DNA of 64,000 nucleotides. Source: Mordavella massiliensis (lineage in GTDB: Bacteria; Bacillota; Clostridia; Lachnospirales; Lachnospiraceae). Shown piece after piece: positions 25,405-33,983 of the stretch (position 1 is its first letter; every line of letters begins with the position of its first letter). A program made the position numbers and the translations under genes. Under the pieces are notes generated by a model. The model was not told the origin of the DNA, did not search any database, and worked only from the letters and a program-made list of their open reading frames with translations. The stretch is from the NCBI RefSeq assembly GCF_016901695.1, contig NZ_JACJKS010000012.1, positions 1 through 64,000 of the forward strand. The letters run 5' to 3'.

Positions 25405-25752
25405 CTAATTCTCTTTATTTTTATTGCCCTTTTCATACAAGGCCACTTCCTGAGCCAACTGCTTAATACGAATTGACATCCTTGATATTGAAACTGTCAA
25501 TACAAATATAATCATCAAAGAAAAGCAAAAGCCAAAAAAGAATAGCATATTTACCGGACTGGCAATCCCGACTTTTTCTGCCAACCAAATAACTAAATCA
25601 GGAAAACAATCTAATACTAATGTACCACCTCCGACCATTAGCCAAGCAAGCGCATAACGTAATTCAAGCTTTTTCCTCCGAATCATATTAACAATCACAC
25701 AAAGTGAAACTATAACAATAACTGCAACAATAATTTGTATTCGTATATTCAT
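25405..25752 (-). CDS. DUF2304 small membrane protein (GacJ-like partner)
   Basis: A 115-aa protein with three predicted membrane helices (IIVAVIVIVSLCVIV; YALAWLMVGGGTLVLDCF; NMLFFFGFCFSLMIIFVLTV) and a cytoplasmic C-terminal helix with an RIKQLAQEVALYE pattern. DUF2304 proteins accompany polyprenyl-phosphate glycosyltransferases; in Streptococcus pyogenes GacJ boosts the activity of GacI. The frame opens at 25788 inside the upstream gene. I prefer the ATG at 25752 (MNIRIQII) because AGAGGTGA lies 7 nt before it. Confidence 0.8.
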   Translation of the reverse strand: MNIRIQIIVAVIVIVSLCVIVNMIRRKKLELRYALAWLMVGGGTLVLDCFPDLVIWLAEKVGIASPVNMLFFFGFCFSLMIIFVLTVSISRMSIRIKQLAQEVALYEKGNKNKEN

Positions 25753-25765
25753 GTTTTCTTCACCT

Positions 25766-26467
25766 CTAATACTTTCTGATCCTCTCAATCAGGATAGCCA
25801 ATGTAACTTTAATCATATAATATACTGATTTTTTTAAGGAAATCGAAGAAATTCCACCCTCTCTTTCATGCATGATTACAGGTATTTCTTCCACTTTCAT
25901 ACGCCTTCTCAGCACGGCTACCACACTTTCCGGTTCTGGATAATCCCTAGGATAATCCACTGCAAAAAGCGCCATTACATTTCTCCCCACCATCCGAAGG
26001 CCTGATGTCGGATCAGTAATCAATATACCCGTAAGTAATTTAATAAGTTTTGAAAAGAAAATAATTCCTACTCGTCTCATTTTCGATGACTGGAATCCTT
26101 TTTTTTCAATAAATCTTGAGCCAATCACCATATCCAGGTGCCTGTCCATTAGATGCTCTGCCATTTTATTTAGAAACTCTGGGTCATGTTGTCCATCACC
26201 ATCAACCTGTACAGCCACGTCATACCCGTTCTCATAGGCATATTTATAACCTGTTTGAACTGCACCACCTATCCCCAGATTAATTGGAAGATTTACAATG
26301 TTAAACCCATGTTCTTCACATATTTTTCGCGTCTGATCCGTAGAGCAATCGTTAATTACCACATAATCAAAATCCGGGGCATCTCTCAAAATAGCACGCA
26401 CGGTCTTTTCAATATTAGCTTCCTCATTAAAAGCAGGAATAATAATCAATTTCTTTATTTTTTCCAT
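25766..26467 (-). CDS. Polyprenyl-phosphate glycosyltransferase, DPM1/GacI-like GT2
   Basis: Makes an undecaprenyl-phosphate-linked sugar at the inner membrane face as donor for later side-chain addition. A 233-aa GT2 domain with KLIIIPAFNEEANIEKTV, FDYVVINDCSTDQT, VAVQVDGDGQHDPEF (DxD) and VIGSRFIEKKG. Only a short amphipathic C-terminus (YYMIKVTLAILIERIRKY) is present, without membrane spans. It depends on the DUF2304 partner encoded 13 bp downstream, as GacI does on GacJ. The sugar could be GlcNAc, glucose or galactose; the sequence does not decide. Confidence 0.85.
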   Translation of the reverse strand: MEKIKKLIIIPAFNEEANIEKTVRAILRDAPDFDYVVINDCSTDQTRKICEEHGFNIVNLPINLGIGGAVQTGYKYAYENGYDVAVQVDGDGQHDPEFLNKMAEHLMDRHLDMVIGSRFIEKKGFQSSKMRRVGIIFFSKLIKLLTGILITDPTSGLRMVGRNVMALFAVDYPRDYPEPESVVAVLRRRMKVEEIPVIMHEREGGISSISLKKSVYYMIKVTLAILIERIRKY

Positions 26468-26481
26468 TTTTTCTTTCTCTC

Positions 26482-27324
26482 TTAATTAACATTATTTGAC
26501 TGCTGGCTTTTTGCATATTCTTTCGATAATATCTTTGCAATTATCTTTGGCCAGAACTTACAGAACATCTGGTATTCCTCCAAAGTACGCTTATTATCGC
26601 CAATAGCTGACGTTGTTTCAGAGTCTTCATGAATACGATGCCCCATCAGCATTTCAGGTACATATAGAAATTCTCCTTTTAATTTAGAAATCTTTTCCCA
26701 TGCTTCCCAATCTTCACATGCCCTATAATGATTTTCAAATATAACCCTAGGCAAATTATCCACTACAAATGTAACAGAGGGACAGCATATTGGGGAACCA
26801 AAAGACAGAATCCTACGCCGCACCCATTTGCTTCTCCTGAGTAGCGAAAATTTTAATGGGAGCAACATCAATCTTTTTATTTTTAGAACAGTATTCACTG
26901 TAACCTTTTTTTCGCACCTAATCTCATAATAATCACTAAATGCTATCAGCGGATGTATAGCACTCTTGACTCTTTTTAGCATCGAAGACAAGTAATTTTT
27001 ATCATAGATATCATCTTGATGCGCGATTGTAATATATTTACTTTGATATTGGTTAACCGCACATTGATATCCAAAGTTCCAATCTTGAGTTATCCCGCTC
27101 TCACCTTTATTTATAAGATACGGTATCTCATACTTATCTGCAAGGCTTTCAATATATACAGAGGGCGTAGAGGTCACTATAATAATATTGCTTTCCAATA
27201 TTTGTTGCTTCAATGACTGTATACATTTCTCCAAATATGGGCTCTCTTTATACGCACATATCACAAAAGTATGTTTTTTCATCATTATTCTCTTGTATGA
27301 TGTTTTACAGAAACAAAACATCAT
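26482..27324 (-). CDS. GT2 family glycosyltransferase
   Basis: A GT2 domain from the N-terminus: HTFVICAYKESPYLEKCIQS, KGESGITQDWNFGYQC and the metal site ITIAHQDDIYDKNYL. The C-terminal part has PSVTFVVDNLP, ACEDWEAW and LMGHRIHEDSETT, the acceptor-side pattern of sugar transferases in capsule loci. The frame opens at 27369. The start at 27324 (MMFCFCKT) has GAGGAAAT before it; the Met pair at 27282-27285 just before KKHTFV is an alternative. The first codons form a 10-bp hairpin. An IS110 remnant lies directly upstream, so its original promoter may have been replaced. Confidence 0.8.
   Translation of the reverse strand: MMFCFCKTSYKRIMMKKHTFVICAYKESPYLEKCIQSLKQQILESNIIIVTSTPSVYIESLADKYEIPYLINKGESGITQDWNFGYQCAVNQYQSKYITIAHQDDIYDKNYLSSMLKRVKSAIHPLIAFSDYYEIRCEKKVTVNTVLKIKRLMLLPLKFSLLRRSKWVRRRILSFGSPICCPSVTFVVDNLPRVIFENHYRACEDWEAWEKISKLKGEFLYVPEMLMGHRIHEDSETTSAIGDNKRTLEEYQMFCKFWPKIIAKILSKEYAKSQQSNNVN
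27297..27324 (-). other. Hairpin over the GT2 start codons
   Basis: A perfect 10-bp inverted repeat ATGATGTTTT / AAAACATCAT with an 8-nt loop. It covers the proposed ATG at 27324 and lies 11 nt before the alternative start at 27285. It matches the hairpin at 25340-25369 in sequence and position. Confidence 0.45.
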
Positions 27325-27399
27325 ATTTCCTCGTATTATATAGTAGTAGTGTTTATAGACCCTCTCCAAGGTCTGTATGCTATACTGCTTGGAAATACC

Positions 27400-27576
27400 G
27401 TGGATTAATTCTCATTTCCTACCACTTGATAGTTTAAGGAAGGCTCCAACCAGAGTTTCTCTATATAGTTGTCAAGCAGATAGATACAGCATGATGATTG
27501 ATTTAGAACGAGGTTTACAAGCACAGAGATCCCTGTGGTCCTAAGCAGTATCTAAATCTATTACTGAGGTGTTCTT
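27400..27576 (+). mobile_element. Probable IS110 left-end non-coding region
   Basis: This stretch lies between the GT2 gene and the IS110 ORF remnant on the plus strand and has no coding potential. In IS110-group elements the region between the left end and the transposase encodes the bridge RNA. The left edge is uncertain; the local sequence changes character near 27370-27420. It ends with TGAGGTG, a ribosome site for the ORF at 27577. Confidence 0.4.
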
Positions 27577-27660
27577 ATGATCTACACTGGAATTGACATC
27601 GCTAAGGATAAACATGACTGCTTTATCACGAACTCAGCGGATGAAATCCTCTTTCAGATG
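27577..27660 (+). pseudogene. IS110-family transposase N-terminal remnant
   Basis: ATG preceded by GAGGTG. It reads MIYTGIDIAKDKHDCFITNS and then ADEILFQM, the start of an IS110 DEDD transposase with the first catalytic Asp in GIDIAKDKHD. Homology stops near 27660. The frame then runs antisense into the end of the GT8 gene and stops at 27741. About 90% of the transposase is missing, so the element is dead. Confidence 0.8.
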
Positions 27661-27668
27661 GCTGGTCT

Positions 27669-28673
27669 CTACCTTTGCGTAATTGCCTTCTTTTTCTTAA
27701 GCTGCTTACTTCTCCATTTCATCATAACAGGAATCAGATGATTAATGATCTGATATCGGAGTTCTGGAAAAGGGCGTATAATAACATTAAATGTGTTCCA
27801 AAGAGCAAAATACAGTTGCCAGCCTTCCTCCATTCTCTCATTTTTCCATGGAGTCTTTCGCAAATACTTTTTATATTCGCCTCGGTATTTATGCCTATTC
27901 CCCTTTCTCCATGGCCGCTCTTCTCCAAGATAATGGATGATAGCAGGAGACGCTATTGCACTATTTACCTCGGCTTTACTATAATAGAATGTATTTTTCA
28001 TCCTTTTCTTTAGCGTCCTGTATGGATATGTCCAATAAATATTGTAAAAATTATACCTAGGACTAAGGTAATGTATATTTTCTTTCAAAGCACCATTGAT
28101 AGCGTCCTGATCACATGAAACCAATTTTCCATTATTCTCCTTATAAAACTCCAAAATTCTCCTGCCTGTCTTCTGCTCTCTCCACTGTTTAAGATCCATT
28201 AACAGCACTCCAGAATTAATATATGGAATAGTCTCCATTCCCAAAGCAGTTCTCCGTTTTATATCTGCAGTAGCTTCAATACATGCCCCCAATGTAGCGC
28301 CGCACATATTCGTATTCCACAATTCATTTAAAGGCGCAATGTTAATTGTATCTCCGTCTAAATATAATATTTTCTCTATTTCGTCTGGAAGCATTTGATC
28401 TAATGCAAGCCTAGCAACAATTATCTGGCTCCATCCACTTGTATCAAAATCAAAATCCAGATATTTTTTTATGTCAACTAATTGTATAATTCTAATATCC
28501 CGTTTATACTTACGTGAAAGCTTTTCATAATTCTCTATTGTTTTATCTGACAGGCTCTCCCCGATAATATAAATCACAATTTCTTCCATAGCCTTATTAT
28601 TTTCAAAAACGGAACATATACTTGCCGCTACTTTTGCTGCAAACAACTCATTTGTCGTATAAGCTATATTCAT
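27669..28673 (-). CDS. GT8 family glycosyltransferase
   Basis: A retaining glycosyltransferase of the galactosyl/glucosyltransferase family 8. It has MNIAYTTNELFAAKVAASI at the N-terminus, the metal site EKILYLDGDTINIAPLNELW, and the later motifs YINSGVLLMDLKQWR and SCDQDAINGAL with HYLGEERPW near the end. It has 334 aa. Its stop lies only 9 bp from the IS110 remnant and the last residues are a basic tail (KKKKAITQR), so the C-terminus may have been trimmed by the insertion. It sits 16 bp after licD, in the same operon. Confidence 0.85.
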   Translation of the reverse strand: MNIAYTTNELFAAKVAASICSVFENNKAMEEIVIYIIGESLSDKTIENYEKLSRKYKRDIRIIQLVDIKKYLDFDFDTSGWSQIIVARLALDQMLPDEIEKILYLDGDTINIAPLNELWNTNMCGATLGACIEATADIKRRTALGMETIPYINSGVLLMDLKQWREQKTGRRILEFYKENNGKLVSCDQDAINGALKENIHYLSPRYNFYNIYWTYPYRTLKKRMKNTFYYSKAEVNSAIASPAIIHYLGEERPWRKGNRHKYRGEYKKYLRKTPWKNERMEEGWQLYFALWNTFNVIIRPFPELRYQIINHLIPVMMKWRSKQLKKKKAITQR

Positions 28674-28689
28674 AATTACCCTCTATTGT

Positions 28690-29562
28690 TTATGATTCTT
28701 TTCTATAAATATTGCCATCTCCAAAATCAACATATCCCGGATTATGAGTAATTCTTTTCTCTATCGGAGGGATTTTCATATAATCACCATATTGAGACGT
28801 AAGATACTTATCTGCATTATTCAACATCTGCACTGTTATATCTTCAAATGGCATTTCTTTTAATGGAAAGATCATATCGTATGTACACATAACTTTTTCA
28901 GGATGACTATACGAAAAATCTGTATACAGTTCTTCTTCTGATTTATTATACTTTGTTGCTTCTTTTAAATATTTTTTATAAAAAAATTCCTTTTTCATAT
29001 GCATAAATTTTAAGAAATAATGAATCATTAAGCAAATAAATTGTGACACTTTTAGCTTTATTCCTTTTAAACCATCAGGAAATCTTGGATGTCCATATAC
29101 AGATAAGACCATCATTCTCGCCCAAAACCATGTTTTCCATATCTGCTTTTTCCTCTTTTTCATATTCGAGGTTGTTTTGTCATACGGAAACAAATCTATG
29201 AAAATACCTGTTATATTATTTGTATCCGCATAAGTATCCTCCTGAATTTTGGTGCCTTTCTTACACATTTTCCCAAAAACTAAAACATGTCCGTCTCTCG
29301 AACAACAGTCGTAAATATCATATTTGTCGCTCAATTCATGTCTTATATAATGAATTGCCCTGTCATAATCTGATCTCAGCATACAAACATCAATATCATC
29401 ATCCCAAGGTATAAAGCCCTTATGCCGGATAGCTCCTATAGCTGTTCCCCCCGAAACAAAAAAAGGAATATCATGCCTTTTGCACAATTCCTGAAAATCC
29501 ATATATATCTGCTTTTCCACTCTTTGTAGCCTTAATGTTAGTTCATCTTTGTTAATCTCCAT
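28690..29562 (-). CDS. LicD family phosphotransferase
   Basis: LicD proteins transfer phosphorylated groups (phosphocholine, ribitol- or glycerol-phosphate) from CDP-activated donors to surface glycans. The nucleotidyltransferase signature is complete: FFVSGGTAIGAIRHKGFIPW, then DDDIDVCMLRSDYD (about 35-65). The length is 290 aa. It is encoded with an IspD/TarI-like cytidylyltransferase, which could make the CDP donor. So the polymer probably carries phosphodiester-linked substituents. The donor group cannot be told from sequence; no choline uptake or kinase gene (licA/licB type) is in the window. Confidence 0.88.
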   Translation of the reverse strand: MEINKDELTLRLQRVEKQIYMDFQELCKRHDIPFFVSGGTAIGAIRHKGFIPWDDDIDVCMLRSDYDRAIHYIRHELSDKYDIYDCCSRDGHVLVFGKMCKKGTKIQEDTYADTNNITGIFIDLFPYDKTTSNMKKRKKQIWKTWFWARMMVLSVYGHPRFPDGLKGIKLKVSQFICLMIHYFLKFMHMKKEFFYKKYLKEATKYNKSEEELYTDFSYSHPEKVMCTYDMIFPLKEMPFEDITVQMLNNADKYLTSQYGDYMKIPPIEKRITHNPGYVDFGDGNIYRKES

Positions 29563-29574
29563 AACTGTCTTCCC

Positions 29575-30600
29575 TTAACTATTAAAAATCTTTTGCTTTA
29601 TGTGCAGAGCAACATATGGCACCATATACAGTCTATGGTAAAAAAAATTCCACATTCCCCAAATAAGAATCCCGTCTCTTTTTATCATCCTACAATTATT
29701 GGGGACTTGGAACCCAATATGGTTACGGAACTCCTTTACAATGTTTCTTTTTTCGCTTAGACGAATCCTCTTTTTTGCAAGATTTAAATAATCATACAAA
29801 GGGTAAACGTATGCTCGTGCCAGTTTTGACTGATATGAACCCATATTATTTTCAAAAGTTGCATACTGCTTTGCTAACTTTACATCTTCCTCAAGGCATT
29901 TTTTTAATGACTCAATATAATTTAAATTGAATTTCCCTGTAGTACTGTGTTCCATCCTATTCTTCCATATATAATATACTTTCGGATTTAACACCATCAC
30001 TTTAAAAACTTGATATGCTTGCAGGTTAAACATATTATCTTCATGACCATACCTCATAGATTCATCAAAATGAAGCCGATTCTCCTTTATAAAACTTGTC
30101 TTATATAATCCTGTCCAAACTCCATTCCCCGTGCTGCTAATTTCATGATCATATTTCGCATAATCTGTATTTTTTATTACCAAAAACGGGAAATTATTCA
30201 TAACTGAATCTCTGATTACCTTCCCATCAACAGAAACTATTCTTCTACGGCAGAACCGAACAATATCTGCATTATACTCTTTGGCAATTTTATAGTTATC
30301 TGCGATCAAATTAGGGAGAAATTCATCATCATTATCACAAAAGGTAATATAGTCTCCATTTGCTACTTTTAAAGCGCTATTCCTAGCCGCACAAATCCCC
30401 TGATTCTTTTGATGAATTACTACAACCCGCTCATCTCGTTCTGCTATTTTATCACATATAATGCCCGAGCGATCTTGGGAACCGTCATCTACCAAAATAA
30501 CCTGAATATTTTTCTCGCTTTGCCGCAAAATTGAATTTACAGCATCCTCCACATAGTTTTCCGAATTATATACCGGCATAATAACACTAACTACAGCCAT
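29575..30600 (-). CDS. GT2 family glycosyltransferase
   Basis: An inverting GT-A enzyme of 341 aa. SVIMPVYNSENYVEDAVNSI opens the domain, then VILVDDGSQDRSG, QGICAARNSAL and the metal site DYITFCDNDDEFL (about 85-100). The C-terminal third is basic and amphipathic, suggesting membrane association. It lies between the SDR gene and licD with short spacings, in the same transcription direction. The sugar specificity is not visible. Confidence 0.85.
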   Translation of the reverse strand: MAVVSVIMPVYNSENYVEDAVNSILRQSEKNIQVILVDDGSQDRSGIICDKIAERDERVVVIHQKNQGICAARNSALKVANGDYITFCDNDDEFLPNLIADNYKIAKEYNADIVRFCRRRIVSVDGKVIRDSVMNNFPFLVIKNTDYAKYDHEISSTGNGVWTGLYKTSFIKENRLHFDESMRYGHEDNMFNLQAYQVFKVMVLNPKVYYIWKNRMEHSTTGKFNLNYIESLKKCLEEDVKLAKQYATFENNMGSYQSKLARAYVYPLYDYLNLAKKRIRLSEKRNIVKEFRNHIGFQVPNNCRMIKRDGILIWGMWNFFYHRLYMVPYVALHIKQKIFNS

Positions 30601-30625
30601 AATCCACCCACAAGATAAATTTCTA

Positions 30626-31651
30626 TTATTCCTCTTCTACCGTAGCTTTCAACCCACGTTTCAAATCATAAGAACTTGTCCAGCCTAACGCTCTTAATTT
30701 TTGATCATCTAGGAGAGAATTTTTTATCATCGAATATCCTCTTTTTTCTTCTATACTCGGAATCTCGTACTCAACACTGACTCCGCCTATATCTGCCATT
30801 GTTTCTGCAAACTCCTTGATTGTTGCTTCAGAATTAGAATTAGCAATATTATATGCCTCTCCATTTCCTCCACTTTTCATAATATACAAAATAGCTGTCA
30901 CGGCATCTGCGACATAACAATAAGACCTCTTTTGCTCACCTGCGCTTTTCATAACTATGTTCTGTTTTGCCAAAACACACCTCAGAAACTGAGCATCTGC
31001 TCTGCTGTTGTCTTCTGTAATCTGCCTCCCATATATATATCCAGGTCTGACAATCGAAACATCCATCTCTTTTTCTTTTGAATAACAGACGCATAAAGTT
31101 TCTGCACACCTCTTACTCTCCGAATAGCATGATCTTGGATTAAGAGTATTAATATGTCCATACTCGGTTTCTGATAGTTTATTTACTCCCTCTGGGACTT
31201 CTCCGTATATTTCCGATGTTGAAACATATACAAATTTCTTGCACCTTTCTCTATTGGCATAGTCCAGAAGACGTATTGTCCCCAACAAATTTGTTTTCAT
31301 CGTTTCAATCGGTTTCAATGAATATGCCATCGGATGTGCATTGCTTGCAGCATGAATAATATAGTCACTATGAAAATCCAAAGTAAAATTTTGAACATCC
31401 TGTATTGTCAATTTGAACAGCTTATTCTCCTGAAACTGTTCAAACCTTTTCTGAGCTTTTTCCGCATTTCTACATAATGCAATAACCACATTGCAAGTTT
31501 TATATCGTTCATTAAAATACATCAATGTGTCTACCAGATTTGATGCAATTAATCCATTTGCACCGGTAACCAAAATAGAACTGTCCCGCGGAACAATTTC
31601 GGATACCTTTCTCCACATTTCTTCAAACATATCTAATCTAGAAAGCCTCAT
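30626..31651 (-). CDS. Extended SDR, NAD-dependent sugar epimerase/dehydratase
   Basis: A 341-aa extended short-chain dehydrogenase. The N-terminal nucleotide site is SSILVTGANGLIASNLVDTL, placed about 25 residues in. HAASNAHPMAYSLKP and VYVSTSEIYGEV follow, and the catalytic YSESKRCAE (YxxxK). SIVRPGYIYGR and RSYCYVADAVTAIL are typical of sugar-nucleotide enzymes. It starts 2 bp after the cytidylyltransferase stop, so the two probably act in one pathway, perhaps converting a CDP- or NDP-linked sugar or alditol. The true substrate is unknown. Confidence 0.82.
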   Translation of the reverse strand: MRLSRLDMFEEMWRKVSEIVPRDSSILVTGANGLIASNLVDTLMYFNERYKTCNVVIALCRNAEKAQKRFEQFQENKLFKLTIQDVQNFTLDFHSDYIIHAASNAHPMAYSLKPIETMKTNLLGTIRLLDYANRERCKKFVYVSTSEIYGEVPEGVNKLSETEYGHINTLNPRSCYSESKRCAETLCVCYSKEKEMDVSIVRPGYIYGRQITEDNSRADAQFLRCVLAKQNIVMKSAGEQKRSYCYVADAVTAILYIMKSGGNGEAYNIANSNSEATIKEFAETMADIGGVSVEYEIPSIEEKRGYSMIKNSLLDDQKLRALGWTSSYDLKRGLKATVEEE

Positions 31652-31653
31652 AA

Positions 31654-32364
31654 CTACTTAATCCATTCCTCTTTTCTCGTCTTTAACATAGCTTTAAATA
31701 TCGTCAGATCATCTGTTGTAGTTATTTTAAAATTCTCCTCTGATCCCCTGGAAAAATAGATTTTTTCCCCAAGTTCATATAATAACGTACAGGATGCCGC
31801 TGTATTAACTATATTCTTTTTCTTTGCTTCCTCATGTGCCCACAGCAATTTTTGTACTGTATATACATGCGGTGTCTGTGTTCTAAATGCTCTTTCCCTT
31901 GGAACCTCTTCTTCGGCCAGTACTCCGTCTTTGCTAGTAAACATTGCTTCTACACATGGAATAGCTGCCACTGCACTTCCATACTGCCTAAAAGTTGCCA
32001 ATGCGTCTGATATGATCTCTGTCGAAACCAGCGGACGATTACCATCATGCACAAGGACTGTGTGCTCTTCACCATACTTTTCTTTTATTGCCACCAATCC
32101 ATTATAAATAGATTCTTGTCCTGTATTTCCACCTTTTACTACGATAGACAATTTAGAAATATTAAATTGTTTTGCGTATGCATAGAGGACCTCCTCCCAA
32201 GCCTCCAATGTTACTACAACAATTGCATCGATACTTGGATGCTCCTGAAATGCCTGCATAGTGTAGGCAATTATAGGTTTATTATCTACATGTAAAAACT
32301 GCTTCGGAATATCCTGATGCATCCTTGTTCCAGTCCCGGCTGCTGTTAAGATTGCAATATTCAT
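31654..32364 (-). CDS. IspD/TarI-like cytidylyltransferase
   Basis: A 236-aa nucleotidyltransferase with AILTAAGTGTRMHQDIPKQF (CTP-binding signature), GQESIYNGLVAIKEK, VLVHDGNRPLVS and FRTQTPHVYTVQKLL. The fold and motifs are those of IspD (MEP pathway) and TarI/Bcs1 (ribitol-5-phosphate cytidylyltransferase). Because it is located with licD and an SDR in a glycan locus, a CDP-alditol role is more likely than isoprenoid synthesis. It has its own promoter at 32444-32473 and starts the SDR-GT2-licD-GT8 operon. Confidence 0.82.
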   Translation of the reverse strand: MNIAILTAAGTGTRMHQDIPKQFLHVDNKPIIAYTMQAFQEHPSIDAIVVVTLEAWEEVLYAYAKQFNISKLSIVVKGGNTGQESIYNGLVAIKEKYGEEHTVLVHDGNRPLVSTEIISDALATFRQYGSAVAAIPCVEAMFTSKDGVLAEEEVPRERAFRTQTPHVYTVQKLLWAHEEAKKKNIVNTAASCTLLYELGEKIYFSRGSEENFKITTTDDLTIFKAMLKTRKEEWIK

Positions 32365-32443
32365 ATCTTTCCCCTTTCTGTAGCTGACACTTTAGATATA
32401 TAGATATCATTGTTAAAATACTATATCTTATAACATATTTATT

Positions 32444-32473
32444 ATCATATCACATAAGCGCATCTATTGACAA
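32444..32473 (-). promoter_or_regulatory. Promoter of the cytidylyltransferase-SDR-licD unit
   Basis: TTGTCA (32468-32473), an 18-bp spacer and TATGAT (32444-32449) on the minus strand, in the 145-bp gap after the flippase gene. The leader is about 75 nt and AT-rich. Confidence 0.6.
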
Positions 32474-32509
32474 TAACCAGCACATCCTGTATCCTGCCAC
32501 TCGCAATAT

Positions 32510-33919
32510 CTAAGGTTTTGTTTTTAACATCTTTAGACAGCTAACTAATTTTTTACTGTTTGTCAACAAGTAACATATGTATACACATACTACGATAATA
32601 AAAGATTGTAAATCCGGCATTTGCCATGAAACCAGAACAAATATAACAACTACCAAAAGTTCTGCTATAAAATTATGTCCGGAAGATATATGCATTTTTC
32701 TTGCCAAATAGAGTTCAGCAACTATACACCTGAATGCAACTGCTGCAAGCATAGAAATAATTACTGCAAAAAAGTTATGTAGAATGAAGCCACATACTCC
32801 CGCCAAAAATACGCTTACCAAAAGTGAAATAACATTAATCTGTAACATCTTTTTTTCTTCTCTTAATACCTTTAAATAAGTATTGTATAACATCTGCATT
32901 TTCCCGTCAAAAATACAGACTGGCAGTAATAATGCAAGATACTCCAAACTTTCTGCATACTCAGGAAGCCAAATTATCAATATGCATTTTATTGGAACAT
33001 ATAATACCAAAGATATCGGAAGCAGGACCTCCAGCACTGTTTTTAATCCAGAATACGCCATCGTTAATTTATCTTCCTGTATTTTGCGCAGAAATGGAAA
33101 TAACACCATACTGACCTGCTGAATAAATAAAAGAAAAAAATTAGTCAGCGATAACGAAAAAGATATTTTCCCAAAAAAATTGATCCCCCAAATCTGATCA
33201 ATAACAACTCTGCCTACACCGAGAATCATCAGGCTTGCAATATTGGCAAGCATCAGATTACTGCCTACAAGTATATTTTCTTTCGTATCCAACATAGCAT
33301 CTCTATAACCCGAAAGTTTTACAAATACTATTTTCTTCCCTTTATAAAAAAGATATGCCAGAGATATAAACTTACTGACCACATAGCTGATTATAAATGG
33401 AATATAGGATTCTTCACCAGCAAACAATAGCACTATAACGACTGCAAGCAAAAAAATTCGGTCCATGATGACAGAGAGCGCATATGTTTTAATTTCATTC
33501 ACTGCCTGAAAAATATAATTCAAATACAGCGTGGCATTGTACAAAACCATGTATACGGCTGTTCCCACAAACACAAATATTCTATTTGCATCATCGACCA
33601 TACCATATGCGGCAACTACAACAAGTATCGCGATCAGACTTTCCATCACTAAAAAGAATCTGTATTCTACTCCCAATGTCTTATAATCCAGATTTTTATA
33701 GTCCTTACCTCCGAGTCTTAAATAAATACCATCTGCCCATCCAAAATGAAAAAATCCAACATATCCCGTGTAAAAAATAAAGAGCTGCCAATATCCATAT
33801 TCTGTTATACCTAATACCTTCGGCACGGCCAATGATAATATCACATTTAACACTAGCCCTACGCCCTGCGCTAGAAAAGCCGAAACTAAATTTCTAAAGA
33901 ATTGGTTTCTAATAATCAT
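32510..33919 (-). CDS. Wzx/GacK-like polysaccharide flippase
   Basis: A 469-aa integral membrane protein of the MOP superfamily with about 12-14 helices. The N-terminus (NLVSAFLAQGVGLVLNVILS, VPKVLGITEYGYWQLFIFY) is typical of Wzx/RfbX proteins. The central part has ITEYGYW- and FFGKISFSLSL-like loops. It would flip lipid-linked sugar or oligosaccharide units. Since the locus also has a Wzm/Wzt exporter, this flippase may serve the side-chain donor, as GacK does in S. pyogenes, not the backbone. It is the first gene of the polysaccharide locus on this strand. Confidence 0.85.
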   Translation of the reverse strand: MIIRNQFFRNLVSAFLAQGVGLVLNVILSLAVPKVLGITEYGYWQLFIFYTGYVGFFHFGWADGIYLRLGGKDYKNLDYKTLGVEYRFFLVMESLIAILVVVAAYGMVDDANRIFVFVGTAVYMVLYNATLYLNYIFQAVNEIKTYALSVIMDRIFLLAVVIVLLFAGEESYIPFIISYVVSKFISLAYLFYKGKKIVFVKLSGYRDAMLDTKENILVGSNLMLANIASLMILGVGRVVIDQIWGINFFGKISFSLSLTNFFLLFIQQVSMVLFPFLRKIQEDKLTMAYSGLKTVLEVLLPISLVLYVPIKCILIIWLPEYAESLEYLALLLPVCIFDGKMQMLYNTYLKVLREEKKMLQINVISLLVSVFLAGVCGFILHNFFAVIISMLAAVAFRCIVAELYLARKMHISSGHNFIAELLVVVIFVLVSWQMPDLQSFIIVVCVYICYLLTNSKKLVSCLKMLKTKP

Positions 33920-33983
33920 CTTTACCCCTTAAATATGACTTATGTACTATTGATTTCACACTATCACTATACCTTTAGTTATA

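Noticed and set aside
27360-27400. Inverted repeat CCAAGG ... CTTGG near 27366-27392 as an IS end
   Set aside because: Arms are short and imperfect, and IS110 elements usually lack long terminal inverted repeats.
31654-32364. Housekeeping IspD of the MEP pathway
   Set aside because: Possible by motif, but the surrounding SDR, LicD and glycosyltransferase genes favour a CDP-alditol role; left as IspD/TarI-like.
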